Assembly (NCBI GenBank): GCA_019234175.1
Contig: JAFALP010000069.1
Location: 1-6,941 of the forward strand
Direction: 5' to 3'
Source: Actinomycetota bacterium
Lineage (GTDB): Bacteria > Actinomycetota > Thermoleophilia > Gaiellales > Gaiellaceae
Length of the DNA: 6,941 bases
In this document: in pieces, positions 6,128 through 6,941 of the stretch
Layout: the number at the start of each line of letters is the position of its first letter
Numbering within the stretch: position 1 is the first letter of the stretch
The notes under the pieces: generated by a model
Databases searched by the model: none
What the model saw: only the letters and a program-made list of their open reading frames with translations
What the model was told of the DNA's origin: nothing
Made by a program: the position numbers and the translations under genes

Positions 6128-6941
<814 letters not shown>

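Overview
The window is very GC-rich bacterial chromosome, packed almost without gaps. Gene content and style suggest a high-GC actinobacterium-like organism, possibly of the Thermoleophilia type. The signs are a rimP-nusA-ylxR-infB cluster without the L7Ae-type gene usual in Firmicutes, a NusA with a long acidic tail, a GTG start, candidate leaderless starts and a PilB-type ATPase. This placement is inference from style, not a taxonomic assignment.

Layout. Bases 1-938 (+) hold the 3' part of a nucleotidyltransferase gene, translationally coupled (ATGA overlap) to a small three-repeat TPR protein. Bases 939-2663 (-) hold a complete PilB/GspE-family secretion ATPase that appears to stand alone. 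Its stop codon abuts the TPR stop codon with no gap, in the palindrome TAGCTA. A 22-base divergent gap (2664-2685) separates pilB from dtd (D-aminoacyl-tRNA deacylase, 2686-3108, +). dtd overlaps, by GTGA, a short RmlD-like NAD(P)-binding sugar-nucleotide reductase/epimerase (3105-3830, +).

Bases 3831-3907 are the only real intergenic region. They hold an extended -10 promoter (TGCTACAAT), a strong intrinsic terminator with six Ts and then the rimP ribosome binding site. The terminator thus sits inside the leader of the next operon, and a competing upstream pairing can be drawn, so this looks like an attenuator. The operon that follows is rimP (3908-4324), nusA (4326-5876), ylxR/rnpM (5876-6127) and infB (6120 to the window end, partial). 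Junctions are +1, -1 and -8 bases, so the four genes are almost certainly cotranscribed and coupled. Together they serve 30S maturation, transcription elongation/termination, RNase P modulation and translation initiation.

The points most worth a second look are the putative attenuator ahead of the operon that encodes the termination factor NusA, the extra Cys/His cluster and acidic tail on NusA, the asymmetric MshEN repeats in PilB, and the short IF2 N-terminus. No tRNA, rRNA, CRISPR array, insertion sequence or phage gene was seen. No wholly new system is evident; most of the window is core housekeeping.
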